Source of the DNA: Methylobacillus glycogenes JCM 2850
GTDB taxonomy: Bacteria > Pseudomonadota > Gammaproteobacteria > Burkholderiales > Methylophilaceae
Reading direction: 5' to 3'
NCBI RefSeq assembly: GCF_000617925.1
Contig: NZ_BAMT01000001.1
Span: 372,001 to 436,000 of the forward strand
DNA length: 64,000 nt
Shown: positions 19,926 through 29,572 of the stretch, one piece after another
Numbering within the stretch: the stretch's first letter is position 1
Layout of the letters: each line of letters starts with the position of its first letter
The notes under the pieces: model-generated
What the model was told of the DNA's origin: nothing
Seen by the model: the letters and a program-made list of their open reading frames with translations, nothing else
Databases searched by the model: none
Made by a program: the position numbers and the translations under genes

Positions 19926-20024
19926 ATTAGGGCTAGATATCTAAAGCAAGATATTTTGTAGCGAGATAATAAGCAAGCTAAGTACATGCGTCAAGCAGAT
20001 GCTGCCTGCTTGGCGAGGCATTAA

Positions 20025-20066
20025 GTGCTAGATATGGCGTGCTGGATATGACGTGCTAAATATTTA
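20025..20066. repeat. Imperfect tandem repeat, 14-bp period, three copies
   Basis: GTGCTAGATATGGC (20025-20038), GTGCTGGATATGAC (20039-20052) and GTGCTAAATATTTA (20053-20066) follow each other without gaps. The third overlaps a hairpin, GCTAAAT with ATTTAGC, that reaches the stop codon of the minus-strand gene at 20068. Confidence 0.75.
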
Positions 20067-20067
20067 T

Positions 20068-20679
20068 TTAGCAGGCTGGGTTTTTGTCTATGACGGCTTG
20101 CAGGCTTTTGCCACGCTTGCTGCGGGCAAACTGACCGTGGTACTCAATATCGTAGATCAGCCATGCGCCATCTTCCTTGCGCAGAATCACTTCGTCATCC
20201 CAGCGCAGGGTTTTGCCGTTTTCTTGCAAGGTGAAGCTGACCTTGGCTTGGCGGCCATATTGATTGGTGATGCTGGGGCCAACGCTAAAGCTGCTGAAGC
20301 CAAGATCACTGGAGCTGAAGATATCTCCCTCCGCCCAGGGCGTGGTTTTACCTCGGCCACGGCAACGGTGTTGCTCGCGCAGGGCAATATAGAAAATGCG
20401 GTGCAACTTGGGGATGAAGTGCGGGGAGAGCGTATCTAGTTGCTGCATGCTGGGCAGGCCGCTGACTTTGTCCTGTTGCCGCAGCGTCATGTAATCAAGA
20501 AAGAACTTGCTGGCTGCCTGTTGTGCTTCATCAGTCTGCGCTGCGGCATGGGAGGTAGGTGCCAGGCAAATCAATAGTGCCACTTGCAACACGCTCATGA
20601 TAGTAGCGGCTAAGCCGCCAGCCTTGCGGATATTGATGCTGCGATTGTGGGTTGGAATGCGGTCAATAAAGCTAGCCAT
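20068..20679 (-). CDS. Exported protein, DUF3828-like
   Basis: The product is about 203 aa from the start at 20679. A hydrophobic stretch MSVLQVALLICLAPTSHA acts as signal peptide, preceded by about 27 mostly polar residues. The mature part has helical AASKFFLDYMTLRQ and, near the end, ILRKEDGAWLIYDIEY, a pattern seen in the NTF2-like DUF3828 family of periplasmic proteins of unknown function. Three plausible starts exist (20754, 20679 and a Met just before the signal core). I chose 20679 because a GCAGG lies about 11 bases upstream. The stop overlaps a hairpin made from tandem repeats. Confidence 0.65.
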   Translation of the reverse strand: MASFIDRIPTHNRSINIRKAGGLAATIMSVLQVALLICLAPTSHAAAQTDEAQQAASKFFLDYMTLRQQDKVSGLPSMQQLDTLSPHFIPKLHRIFYIALREQHRCRGRGKTTPWAEGDIFSSSDLGFSSFSVGPSITNQYGRQAKVSFTLQENGKTLRWDDEVILRKEDGAWLIYDIEYHGQFARSKRGKSLQAVIDKNPAC

Positions 20680-20799
20680 GAATAAGAGCCTGCAGGGAGA
20701 TTCTGCATTAAAGCATGTCGGCAAAATCTCCCGCAACCGCCGCAGAGGCGTCACAGCAACATCGGGAAAACTTCCCTCTTAATTTGGCTGGCTAGCCGC

Positions 20800-22116
20800 T
20801 TATTTGCCCGCAGTGGCCGCTGTCACGCGCCAGACCGTGTTGCCCACATCATCAGCCACCAGCAAGCCACCTTTTTGGTCTACCAGCACGCCTACCGGGC
20901 GTCCCTGGGCTTCACCCTTTTCATTGAGGAAGCCAGTCAGCACATCGACAGGGTTGCCCGCAGGTTTGCCGGCAGCAAAGGGCACAAACAGCACTTTATA
21001 GCCACTGACAGGCTTGCGGTTCCATGAACCATGCTGGCCGACAAACATGCCATTGGCAAATTGCTCAGGCAGGGTATTGCCCTTGGCCGAGGTCAGGCCC
21101 AATGAAGCGGTATGTGGTCCCAGGGCATAATCCGGTGCAATCGCCTTGGCCACCAGTTCGGGTTTTTGCGGTTGCACGCGTACATCAACATGCTGGCCAT
21201 AATAGCTATAGGGCCAGCCATAAAAACCGCCATCCTGCACCGAGGTGATGTAATCCGGCACCAAATCACTGCCGATTTCATCGCGTTCGTTAACTGCAGT
21301 CCATAAGGTATTGCTTTCTGGCTCCCAAGCCAGGCCGTTGGGGTTACGCAGGCCAGAAGCAAAGATACGATGCTCGCCAGTTTTGGCGTCCACTTCCCAA
21401 ATGGCAGCGCGGCCTTCTTCTATCTCCATGCCGTTTTCACCGATATTGCTGTTGGAGCCTACCGTGACATAGAGCTTGCTGCCATCGGCACTGGCAATCA
21501 GGTTCTTGGTCCAGTGGTGATTAAGCGGCAGGCCGGGCAGGTCTACCAGCTTGGTGGGCAGGGCGGCGATGCTGGTTTCACCCTCTTTATAGGGGAAGGT
21601 AACAATGGCATCCGCATTGGCGACATAGAAGGTATTGCCAATCAAAGCCATGCCAAAGGGCGAATGCAGGCCTTGCAAAAAGACCGAGCGTTTATCGGCG
21701 ATACCATCACCATCGGTATCACGCAGCAAGGTGATGCGGTTGGCACTGGGCACACCTGCGCCGCCACGCTTCATGAATTGCTTGGCAAACCAGCGGCGCA
21801 AGCTGAAGCCTTCATCTGGCTTGGGCGGGGCGTTGCTTTCCGCCACAACCACATCGCCATTTGGCAGTTGATACAACCAGCGTGGATGTTCCAAGCCATC
21901 AGCAAACGGCACCACCTGTGTGCCTTCCACCGCTCTCGGTGTGGCATTGAGTGGCCAACCAACAGCTGTGGCTACTTGTACGGTGGGGATCAGGCTAGTG
22001 CGTGGCTGCGGTAGCTCGGGCTTGGCACCCATGCCAGCCGACACCGGAAGCTTGGCGACATCACCACAGGCAGTCAGTGACAGCGCAATCAGGGCGGGAA
22101 TCAAAATCTGTTGCAT
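20800..22116 (-). CDS. PQQ-dependent sugar dehydrogenase-like lipoprotein (glucose/sorbosone dehydrogenase family)
   Basis: The product is 438 aa. A lipoprotein signal, [19 protein letters not shown], has its lipobox at LTAC, so it is probably anchored in the outer membrane facing the periplasm. The body is a beta-propeller: [60 protein letters not shown] and [14 protein letters not shown] match the glucose/sorbosone dehydrogenase family, some of which use soluble PQQ. The substrate is unknown, and the catalytic His cannot be confirmed by eye. A methylotroph would already make PQQ for its methanol dehydrogenases. The start at 22116 has AAGGATAAACC upstream. Confidence 0.85.
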   Translation of the reverse strand: MQQILIPALIALSLTACGDVAKLPVSAGMGAKPELPQPRTSLIPTVQVATAVGWPLNATPRAVEGTQVVPFADGLEHPRWLYQLPNGDVVVAESNAPPKPDEGFSLRRWFAKQFMKRGGAGVPSANRITLLRDTDGDGIADKRSVFLQGLHSPFGMALIGNTFYVANADAIVTFPYKEGETSIAALPTKLVDLPGLPLNHHWTKNLIASADGSKLYVTVGSNSNIGENGMEIEEGRAAIWEVDAKTGEHRIFASGLRNPNGLAWEPESNTLWTAVNERDEIGSDLVPDYITSVQDGGFYGWPYSYYGQHVDVRVQPQKPELVAKAIAPDYALGPHTASLGLTSAKGNTLPEQFANGMFVGQHGSWNRKPVSGYKVLFVPFAAGKPAGNPVDVLTGFLNEKGEAQGRPVGVLVDQKGGLLVADDVGNTVWRVTAATAGK

Positions 22117-22428
22117 GGTTTATCCTTATTTTTGCAAAGTGGGTGTGCGGTACAAGGTCAGGCATGATCTTTTGGCATGATCTTTGGGCGGAATCTTTGC
22201 ATTTGACCTATCTTGTAAACCGCGACATTGTGGTTTGCGGATAGCGCTTAGCCTGCATGCACTATAATGACCGCTTTATATCCGGTCTTGCCAGTGTAGT
22301 GCTTAACGCGTACGTGCCAGTGTGGTAACACATCGGAAACACATGGAGACACATCGGCGACACGTCTTTGTCACTACCCAAGTTTGTCACTATCCTAGTG
22401 ACGCCTGACTGAAACAGAAAGTTCTATT
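22117..22428. other. Intergenic region, 312 bp, rich in short duplications
   Basis: This divergent space holds GGCATGATCTTT[T/G] twice in tandem (22161-22173 and 22174-22186), four imperfect 10-11-base ACACATCGG-like units (22327-22365) and TTTGTCACTA twice (22367-22376 and 22383-22392). I see no ORF. Confidence 0.7.
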
Positions 22429-23622
22429 TTGTCCATTATTTCCACTGATGCCGCGCATGCACAGAATATCCCCAGCCCCACTGTAAATTGGCAGGAGCAA
22501 GGGGTAGAGCACAGCGCGCCCTGGCGTGCCGAAAACCTGGGCAAAGCCCCAGCGCGGGTGCAGGTAGTGGATGACAGCCTCAAGGCTGATCAGGCCTATA
22601 GACTGGCTTGCGAAGGCACGGGCCTGCTCTGGCGTGGTGATTTCCACAATGCACGCCAATTGCTGCAAGCCATGACCAGAAGGCTGGAGCGCAAACTGCC
22701 CAAGACCGCGGCAGACCCCACCGAGGCATTCCACTTGCATAGGCAGGCGCAGGCACAACGGGCCAGAGTGTTGGGCCTGTTGCTGATTCAGCTTGAGCCC
22801 GATTACAGCATCAAACTGCGCCGTGCCCCCGATGTTAGGCTAGCCTGTGAGCAGGCCTTGGGTACGGACAATGCCTGGAGTGCGGGTGGCTGCGTCATGT
22901 CCTTGCGCGAGCTGCAAGGGCTGATAGGCGCTTATGAGTGGCGGCGTAAAGGCGTCTCTATCCCGGCATTGGGCGGCGTGATTCATCCGCACTATGGGGT
23001 GTTTTCTCCGGTGCGCGGTGAATATATAGACTTGGTCGCTCAAGCGCCTCTGCCTCAGGCTTTTTCAGCACCTTCTGCAGATGGCATGCTGGCTTTTGAT
23101 ATCGGCACCGGTACAGGCGTATTGGCTGCGGTATTGGCCAGGCGCGGGGTGCAGCAAGTGTTGGCGACGGATCAGGATGAGCGTGCCTTGGCCTGCGCGC
23201 AAGACAATATCCAGCAATTGGGCCTCACCGAGCAGGTACAAGTGCTCAAACGCGACCTTTATCCAGAAGGCCGCGCTGCACTAGTGGTGTGTAATCCACC
23301 GTGGATTCCGGCCAAGGCCAATGCCCCAATTGAATATGCGATTTACGACCCCGCTAGCGCCATGCTCCAGGGTTTTCTGCAAGGCTTGGCCGCGCATCTG
23401 CTGCCTGGAGGCGAGGGCTGGCTGATTATGTCGGACATTGCCGAGCATCTGGGATTGCGCAGCCGCCAAACCCTGCTGGATATGATAGACGCCGCAGGGC
23501 TGACTGTGATTGAGCGGCTGGATATCAAGCCACGCCATGGTCGTGCCGCGGATAGCAGTGATCCGCTATTCAAGGCACGCACAGCGGAATTGACTTCTCT
23601 GTGGCGCTTGTCTGCCGCTTAA
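22429..23622 (+). CDS. Class I SAM-dependent methyltransferase with NPPW motif
   Basis: The product is 397 aa. The N-terminal 190 residues are helical and of unknown role. They are followed by a Rossmann methyltransferase domain: motif I FDIGTGTGVLAAVLARRG, acidic DQDERAL, and motif IV VVCNPPWIP. The NPPW tetrapeptide marks the PrmC/HemK-like group that methylates an amide or exocyclic nitrogen. The substrate is unknown, and the long N-terminus is unlike PrmC. The start is TTG at 22429; no in-frame ATG occurs for more than 80 codons. Its stop overlaps the convergent Na/Pi gene by four bases. Confidence 0.8.
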   Translation: MSIISTDAAHAQNIPSPTVNWQEQGVEHSAPWRAENLGKAPARVQVVDDSLKADQAYRLACEGTGLLWRGDFHNARQLLQAMTRRLERKLPKTAADPTEAFHLHRQAQAQRARVLGLLLIQLEPDYSIKLRRAPDVRLACEQALGTDNAWSAGGCVMSLRELQGLIGAYEWRRKGVSIPALGGVIHPHYGVFSPVRGEYIDLVAQAPLPQAFSAPSADGMLAFDIGTGTGVLAAVLARRGVQQVLATDQDERALACAQDNIQQLGLTEQVQVLKRDLYPEGRAALVVCNPPWIPAKANAPIEYAIYDPASAMLQGFLQGLAAHLLPGGEGWLIMSDIAEHLGLRSRQTLLDMIDAAGLTVIERLDIKPRHGRAADSSDPLFKARTAELTSLWRLSAA

Positions 23623-25226
23623 GGTGTGGCTTGCAGCAGCGCGGCCTGGCGGCTGCTGACCTCAGGGCGGTCAAAGCTGGCATGCAGTTTCTCAAAGGCC
23701 AGCAAGGCCTTGGTCAACTGCTGGTTGAAACGCCGGGTTTCAGCGAGTTTTAGCAGGTTGTTGCCACCAGAGTCGTGCTTCAGCCTGGCATGTAATACCT
23801 CTTCCACTATGGACTGCTTTTGCTGCTGGCGGTCACGCACAAAGCGCTTATACGCTTGCCTCAGGCCCGCTCTATCCAAGGGTTGCTGACTAGTACTCAA
23901 TGCTTGCCAGTAGGGGGTTTCCAGCGCAAAGCTTGCAGCGTCTTCCGGTAAAAATCTGGCCAACCCAGGCAGCAACTGCAAGGCCATGGACAGGCGCAGC
24001 TGATTCTGCACCAGCACATTGAGCAGCTCCGCCTCCTGCGCCGACAGGGTCTGTTGTGCCAGCTTGGCAGTGTAGTGATGCACCTGCTGCAAGCGGTCGC
24101 GGCTATCTTCCAGCAATTGCGCATCGGGCGGTGAGCCTTGCGCCATGCGTAATGCCAGCTGCGCAATCTGCTGGCCACTACGCATGCTTTCCAGGCTGAT
24201 GGCCTTGATCGCCAGGCTGGGAATCGCCAGGCTGGATTGATCCAGATTGAATAGCGGTTGCTGGCCTGGGCTGCGGAACAAGGTATCCAACCAGCGCAGC
24301 AACGGCGGGGTCAAAGGCGTCATCAGAATGACGCCCAGCAGATTGAAACAGGTGTGGAACAAGGCCAGGATAAATTGCGGCTCGGTATCCTGAAACACCA
24401 GTCGCGCCAGTTCTGCAATGCCCCAGAGCAAAGGTTTCAGCAGTATCAGCGCCACTATCGCGGTCAACACATTGAACAGCACATGCAGGCTGGCAACGCG
24501 TTTGGCAATGGGTGTGGCCGCCAGCGTGGCGAGCAGGGCAGTGGAGGTGGTGCCTACGTTAGAACCTATGACTACGGCCGCGCCTATTTCCAATGGCACG
24601 GCCCCGGTAGAGACTGCGGTGATGACCAAGGCAATCACCGCCAGCGAGGCCTGCATCACCACCGTCAGCAATATCCCCGCCAGCATGGACAAGAGGATGC
24701 CCCATACGCCCAGCGTGGTCAGCGCAGCAAAATCAATATGAACAAAACTGGAAGCCAGGCTGTTTTTGAGAAAACCCAGGCCCAGAAACAGCAAGGCAAA
24801 ACCAGTCAAGGCTTCTCCCATGCCCTGACGGCGGCTTTGTTTGCTAAACAGCTTGAGCATGACCGCAACGCCCAGTATGGGCAGGGCCAGTGCCTCCAGC
24901 TTGAAACTGCCACCCAGAATAGCCACCAGCCAAGCGCTCAGCGAGCTGCCCAAATTACTGCCATAGATGACAAAGGCCGCGGCAGAGAGCGAAAGAATAT
25001 TGGCGTTGGCAAAGCCTATGGTGGTGACGGTAATGGCGGTAGACGACTGCACGGCCAGCGTACTGATGCCGCCAATGGCAACCGCTTGCAGCGGAGTTTT
25101 GGTCCAATGCTGTAGCAACTGCATAAAGCTGGGCCCGGCGGCGGTTTTCAGCCCGCGTGTCATTGCATCAATGCCAAGCAGCATCAGGCCAATTGCGCCC
25201 AGGCCCATAAAGAGTTCAGACCACAT
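23619..25226 (-). CDS. Na+/phosphate cotransporter family protein with PhoU-like tail
   Basis: The product is 535 aa, of the PF02690 NptA/YjbB type. The N-terminal 310 residues are membrane segments with two inverted Na/Pi repeats, each carrying a QSS-like or G-S-N core (VQSSTAITVTTIGFANA and VIGSNVGTTSTALLATL). The C-terminal 220 residues are a helical PhoU-like domain. The likely role is phosphate transport across the inner membrane, perhaps efflux as proposed for YjbB. An in-frame 15-base duplication (24208-24237) encodes SLAIPSLAI at the junction of the two domains. The start at 25226 is MWSELFMGLGAIG. Confidence 0.88.
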   Translation of the reverse strand: MWSELFMGLGAIGLMLLGIDAMTRGLKTAAGPSFMQLLQHWTKTPLQAVAIGGISTLAVQSSTAITVTTIGFANANILSLSAAAFVIYGSNLGSSLSAWLVAILGGSFKLEALALPILGVAVMLKLFSKQSRRQGMGEALTGFALLFLGLGFLKNSLASSFVHIDFAALTTLGVWGILLSMLAGILLTVVMQASLAVIALVITAVSTGAVPLEIGAAVVIGSNVGTTSTALLATLAATPIAKRVASLHVLFNVLTAIVALILLKPLLWGIAELARLVFQDTEPQFILALFHTCFNLLGVILMTPLTPPLLRWLDTLFRSPGQQPLFNLDQSSLAIPSLAIKAISLESMRSGQQIAQLALRMAQGSPPDAQLLEDSRDRLQQVHHYTAKLAQQTLSAQEAELLNVLVQNQLRLSMALQLLPGLARFLPEDAASFALETPYWQALSTSQQPLDRAGLRQAYKRFVRDRQQQKQSIVEEVLHARLKHDSGGNNLLKLAETRRFNQQLTKALLAFEKLHASFDRPEVSSRQAALLQATP

Positions 25227-25364
25227 ATGCTAGAGAGAAAAACGAGGAAAGCCGCTAGTTTAACTGATGATGGCTTGTCATCAGCGTTGCCGCAGAAAAC
25301 ATGGCGCTTCAGGTCGGGCTGAAAACTGTGGTCATGACCTTGCTGGGGAAGCACATAAGAAAGT

Positions 25365-25388
25365 GCCAGGCATCCTCAGATGCCTGGC
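25365..25388 (-). terminator. Terminator of the second PEP-CTERM gene
   Basis: GCCAGGCATC (25365-25374) pairs perfectly with GATGCCTGGC (25379-25388) across a four-base loop. On the minus strand it is followed by ACTTTCTT. A second hairpin (GCACTCCC with GGGAGTGC, 25391-25414) sits directly before it on that strand. Confidence 0.75.
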
Positions 25389-25449
25389 GGGCACTCCCAC
25401 CGGTAGGGGAGTGCAAGTGACTATCAGCGCCGATTAAGCGCGTACTTGA

Positions 25450-26111
25450 TTAAGCCTTGCGACGACGCGCAGCAAAACCAACTGCACCCAGGCCCAGCAT
25501 CAGCATGGCGTAGCTGGAGGGCTCAGGTACGGCAGCCACCTGGTCAATCTGGAAAGCCAGGGACTGGGAGAAGCCGATATTGAAGTTGAGGGTGTAAGAA
25601 GTGATAGGAGCGCTAACACTGCTCAGATCCCAGCTGTACTGGTAGTAATCAGCGCAGTGCCAGTGTCAGTGAATTGCACCAAAGTGCCAGCCAGGGCTTG
25701 GTTGCCACCGTTGTAGCTCAGGCTCAGGCTGAATGGTGTGGCACCGAAGGAAGCATCAAAGTCATTGATGATGCCTTGGAACACCAGGGAAGTGATGTTG
25801 CTGGCAACAGTGTTGTCGGTGAAAGTGAGGTTGCCATTACCGTACAGACCAAAACCTGCTGGGTAGTAGCTGCCAGACAGCAGGGTCAGTGCGGCATCAC
25901 CAGAACCCGCAACGTTGGCCACGGTGCCAGCCTTGAGTTCGTCCAGGGTCAGCGCAGCAGGCAAGCGGCCACGGTTGAGTTGGTTCCAGCCATCGAAGGA
26001 CACGGAGTTGGCCACGTCGATGAATGTGTCATGGGTTGCATTCGCTTGCGCCAGGCCAGCGATAGCGAACAGGCTGGCACCAACCAGCAAGCGTAGGGAT
26101 GTTGTTTGCAT
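25450..26111 (-). CDS. PEP-CTERM sorting-domain protein (frame broken near 25654)
   Basis: A signal peptide, MQTTSLRLLVGASLFAIAG followed by LAQA, leads a Gly/Asn/Thr-rich body. Past the frame break the C-terminus reads AAVPEPSSYAMLMLGLGAVG then FAARRRKA, a textbook PEP motif, membrane helix and arginine tail. Restoring one base near 25654 (GGC read as GC) joins the two parts through GADYYQYSWDLSS to give 220 aa. It is unrelated in its body to the other PEP-CTERM protein at 7649. The start at 26111 sits 9 bases from AAGGA; ATG at 26117 is too close to it. A two-hairpin terminator follows the stop. Confidence 0.85.
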
Positions 26112-26244
26112 TGTCATTATTCCTTTTGCGTTGAAGATCAAGCCTGGCGTTCCCAATGAAAGCCCTGGCCTGGAGCTGTTCCCGGCCTTGGTCATGAATG
26201 CCTGGGCAGGAAACACATTCTCTTGATTACCTTTGCGATAAAAA

Positions 26245-26261
26245 ATAAGAATGATTCGTAT
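26245..26261. promoter_or_regulatory. Fur-box-like palindrome
   Basis: ATAAGAATGATTCGTAT is an imperfect palindrome centred on GAAT-G-ATTC. It lies between the PEP-CTERM gene (minus) and the quinoprotein dehydrogenase gene (plus), about 100-140 bases from each start. It resembles proteobacterial Fur sites, but a chance match in AT-rich sequence is possible. Confidence 0.4.
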
Positions 26262-26364
26262 TATGTTTATATTTTGAGCCTTGTCAACCAGAAAGCCAGT
26301 GTGGTTATCACCTTTTTAGATAAGGTATGTCATCGACAAGGGCAGCCTGAGCGTTCAAACCTGC

Positions 26365-28295
26365 ATGCAAGCACATTCCACCCCCATGCTGCTGGCGCTG
26401 TTATGCACCACAGCAGCCAGCTCTACCACTGTATCTGCGCAAGAAAACATGCAGGGAGTAAACCTGCCAAGAGAAAATCTTCAAAGAGAAAATCTTCAAA
26501 GCCTGATCAATGACGACAAACAATGGGTAAGCCCGCGCAAGGATTATTTCAATCAGGCTTATAGCCGTCTGGCGCAAATCAAGCAGGGCAATGTGCAGCG
26601 CCTGCGCCTGGCCTGGAGTTTTGCCACCGGGGTGAACAAGGGCCATGAAGGCGCACCCTTGGTGATAGGCAATGTCATGCTGGTGCACACGGCTTTTCCC
26701 AATAATGTCTATGCGCTGGATTTGAATCAGGCGCAGAAAATCCTCTGGTCTTTCCATCCGCGTCAGGCCAGCGATACCGAAGCCATACTCTGCTGCGATA
26801 GTGTCAACCGTGGGCTGGCCTATGCCGAAGGCAAGGTGTTGTTGCAGCAGAACAATGGCTTGTTAGTGGCTCTGGATTTACAAGATGGCCATGTACATTG
26901 GCAAACTCAGGTTAACGACATCAAGCTAGGCGCCAGCAATACCAATGCGCCCTATGTGTTCAAGGACAAAGTGCTGACTGGCTGCAGCGGTGGCGAGTTT
27001 GGCGTGCGCTGTTTTCTTGCCGCCTATGCGCTCAAAGATGGCAGCCTGCAATGGAAGGCCTACAGCACAGGCCCGGATGATGAGGTGTTAATAGGGGCAG
27101 GCTTTAATCGCCATAACCCACATTACAGCGCCTTGAGTAGTTATGAAGATATCGCCGGGGGCAATCGCGAAGGGGGTAGCTTCAAGCTTTGCCCAAGGAC
27201 AGACTTAAATTCCCTGAGGATAATTTAGGGGTACGCACCTGGCTGAAAGCCCAAGGCAACGCGCATGGTGGGCAAGAGCCCTGGCAGCATGGAGGTGGCC
27301 CGGTGTGGGGCTGGTTCTCCTATGATCCTAAGCTTAACCTGGTGTATTACGGTACAGGTAACCCTTCAGTGTGGAACCCGGATATCCGCCCTGGCGATAA
27401 CAAATGGGCGATGACCTTGTTTGCGCGTGATCTCGACACTGGGCAGGCACGCTGGGGCTATCAACTCACCCCGCATGACGAGTGGGACTATGACAGCGTT
27501 AATGAATTGATTCTATGGAACCATGGCAGCCATAAACTGGCTACGCATTTTGACCGCAATGGCTTTGCCTACACCCTGGCGCGCGATACTGGCAAACTGC
27601 TGGTGGCCAATAAAATGCACCCCTTTGTCAATTGGGCCACGGGCATAGATTTACAGACGGGCATACCGCTCAAGGATGCGCGCTATTCTACGCATCAGGA
27701 TCAGGAAACCAGCGCCATCTGCCCCTCGGCGCTAGGGGTTAAAAACATGCAGCCTGCCGCCTATTCACCGCAGAGCGGTTGGTTTTATGTGCCACTCAAC
27801 CATTTGTGCATGCAGTATGAGGCGGTGGAAGCCAAGTATGTGGCGGGTCAGCCCTGGGCGGGGGCCAGCATTACCATGCAGCCCGGCCCTGAGGGCGTGA
27901 TGGGTGGTTTTATGGCCTGGGATGGCTGGCAGGGCAAGCGTATCTGGTATAAACAAGAGGCCTATCCTGTCTGGAGCGGGGCTTTGGCAACGGCGGGTAG
28001 GCTGGTGTTCTATGGCACGCTGGATCGCTGGTTCAAGGTGCTGGATGCCAATACGGGCAAGGAGTTATGGCGCTTTCAGCTAGGCTCGGGCATCGTTGGC
28101 AATCCCATGACCTATAGCCACCAAGGCAAGCAATATGTGGCGGTGTTTTCCGGCATAGGCGGCTGGGCAGGCGTAGCGCTCAATCAGGGCCTGAGCGAGG
28201 ATAGTGATGGCGCAGGCACTGCTGGCGTGATGCGCGGCCTCAAGCAGTTCAACGCAGCGCCAGGGGGTGGCGCGCTTAATGTGTTTGGGCTTTGA
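26365..28295 (+). CDS. PQQ-dependent alcohol dehydrogenase, XoxF-like (frame broken near 27187)
   Basis: A periplasmic quinoprotein of the methanol/ethanol dehydrogenase family, 643 aa after restoring one G near 27187 (AAGGCT read as AAGCT). A signal peptide ends about VSAQ. Landmarks match MxaF/XoxF: vicinal Cys143-Cys144 in CCDSVNRGLAY, metal ligands Glu211 in GGEFGVR and Asn333 in GTGNPS, and the catalytic Asp375 in HDEWDYD. The Asp377 two residues later is the extra ligand that marks lanthanide-dependent enzymes; calcium MxaF has Ala there. A 15-base tandem duplication near the N-terminus (26470-26499) gives RENLQ twice. No cytochrome xoxG or xoxJ follows. It is divergent enough that the substrate (methanol or another alcohol) is open. 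Confidence 0.9.
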
Positions 28296-28318
28296 TTTAA
28301 AGCGCTAGATTCAAAGCG

Positions 28319-29005
28319 TTAAGTCTGCACCAGCTGCCACAAATCCTTGATAAAGCGACCTATGCCAGCCAGTCGGCTGCTTTGTTCTATGATGCCGGGC
28401 AAGCGCGATTTCTTTAGCTGCTTCAGGGTTTGCAGGTGGTTGTTGGCGATATGCGCACCTATCTTGCCTATGATGTGGCGTATATGCTCGCGCTGGGCAG
28501 CCAGGGTTTCTCCTTGCCATTGCGGGCCAAAAGCCTGTTCTTCCCAGCAATAATCCAAAATGCGATACAGCGTGGCCAGATTGCCCACCACGTATTCGCT
28601 AGAGGCGTTGAAGGTCAGGCTGTCATCGGCGAGCCTGGCCTGGTTTTGCAGGTGGCGGAACAGCAAAGGCGTTTTCAGGTGAAAACGCATCTGGCCTTTT
28701 TCCAAACTCTCGACATGAAACTCCACACTAGCAAGGGCAGCCAGCAGCCGTGACCAGGCTTCCGCCTCGTCCAGTTGGCCGAACTTCATGGCCGCACTTT
28801 CCAGCAGGCTGCGTGCACGCGATTCACGAATACGGAAAGTGCTGCTGAGCTTGAAGGTGTCTACACTCTGCACTGCCTGCGCATACTCCCATAACAGCAG
28901 GGCATCAAAGTCACCCTTGGCCATGCCACCCAGGCCATGGGTGCTGACATACTCCTGCCAGATACGGTCAAAGAGGGCGATTTTTTGCGTATTGCTCAGC
29001 GACAT
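28319..29005 (-). CDS. Hypothetical protein
   Basis: The product is 228 aa, soluble and largely helical, with no motif I recognise. It begins MSLSNTQKIALFDRIWQEYV, has an acidic/aromatic middle, and ends in a basic helix-rich tail (LKQLKKSRLPGIIEQSS). It lies on the minus strand, 60 bases downstream of the small exported-protein gene, and its end approaches the stop of the quinoprotein gene. It may belong to the same transcript as the two genes upstream of it (29066-30236), but nothing in its sequence ties it to them. Confidence 0.65.
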   Translation of the reverse strand: MSLSNTQKIALFDRIWQEYVSTHGLGGMAKGDFDALLLWEYAQAVQSVDTFKLSSTFRIRESRARSLLESAAMKFGQLDEAEAWSRLLAALASVEFHVESLEKGQMRFHLKTPLLFRHLQNQARLADDSLTFNASSEYVVGNLATLYRILDYCWEEQAFGPQWQGETLAAQREHIRHIIGKIGAHIANNHLQTLKQLKKSRLPGIIEQSSRLAGIGRFIKDLWQLVQT

Positions 29006-29065
29006 GCTTGGACTCCTTGCGAGAGGGCTAGGCCTGCTCCTAAAGTTTTTAGACTTGTTTGACGC

Positions 29066-29572
29066 TTACTTGATTTCTTTGAAACGCCCTTGCTCCAGCA
29101 ATAAGCGGATATGGGTTTTCTTGCTAGGAAAATTGACAGCGTCGTCAGAGATATTTTCCAGCGCAGGCAAGGCCAACACACTACCACCCAGCTTGGATTG
29201 ACCTGTGACCTTGGCCTCCAGCTTATCCAGGCTGCGCCAGCCGCCAGCGCCTATGGGAATCACATCCAGCAGGCTGTAGTGGGTTTTTCCTTCTGCCTGC
29301 TCTGGGCTAAACGCTGCCAAAAACTGACGGAAATTATTGCCGCCTTTGTAGCCTTCCACGGTAAACACTGCCAGTACCACGGCGTGCTTGTCTGCAAGCG
29401 ACAAGGACTGGCTCATGGTGGCTGCCGGATAGCCCACGGCGTAACCATCGCCTAATAGTGCCGCCAGCCTTTCCACTTGCGCACTCAGCGCTTTGGGCGT
29501 GCTGGCAGCAGTCTGTGCCTGAGCTGGCTGGCATAAAAATGCCAGCAGCAATAGCCCCAGCCTAGCGTGCAT
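29066..29572 (-). CDS. Exported hypothetical protein
   Basis: The product is 168 aa. MHARLGLLLLAFLCQPAQAQ is a signal peptide. The mature part has FTVEGYKGGNNFRQFLAAF and LIPIGAGGW-like glycine-rich segments and no cysteine. I do not recognise the family. The start at 29572 overlaps the end of the upstream DUF2238 gene by 11 bases, so the two are translationally linked. The frame runs back to 29689 within the upstream gene, but the signal peptide fixes the start at 29572. It is probably a periplasmic partner of the membrane protein. Confidence 0.7.
   Translation of the reverse strand: MHARLGLLLLAFLCQPAQAQTAASTPKALSAQVERLAALLGDGYAVGYPAATMSQSLSLADKHAVVLAVFTVEGYKGGNNFRQFLAAFSPEQAEGKTHYSLLDVIPIGAGGWRSLDKLEAKVTGQSKLGGSVLALPALENISDDAVNFPSKKTHIRLLLEQGRFKEIK

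Larger units (their letters stand above)
19765..20067. other. AT-rich intergenic region, 303 bp, with short tandem repeats
   Basis: It holds two tandem arrays described separately (19900-19925 and 20025-20066). No ORF or RNA gene is apparent. Confidence 0.5.

Noticed and set aside
20025-22392. A CRISPR array
   Set aside because: Repeat units are only 10-16 bp, imperfect, and lack spacers of uniform length; there are no cas genes.
24258-25115. 285-codon Gln-rich frame on the plus strand
   Set aside because: It is a shadow of the Na/Pi transporter gene on the other strand; its low-complexity Gln/Arg composition comes from complementing Leu and Ala codons.
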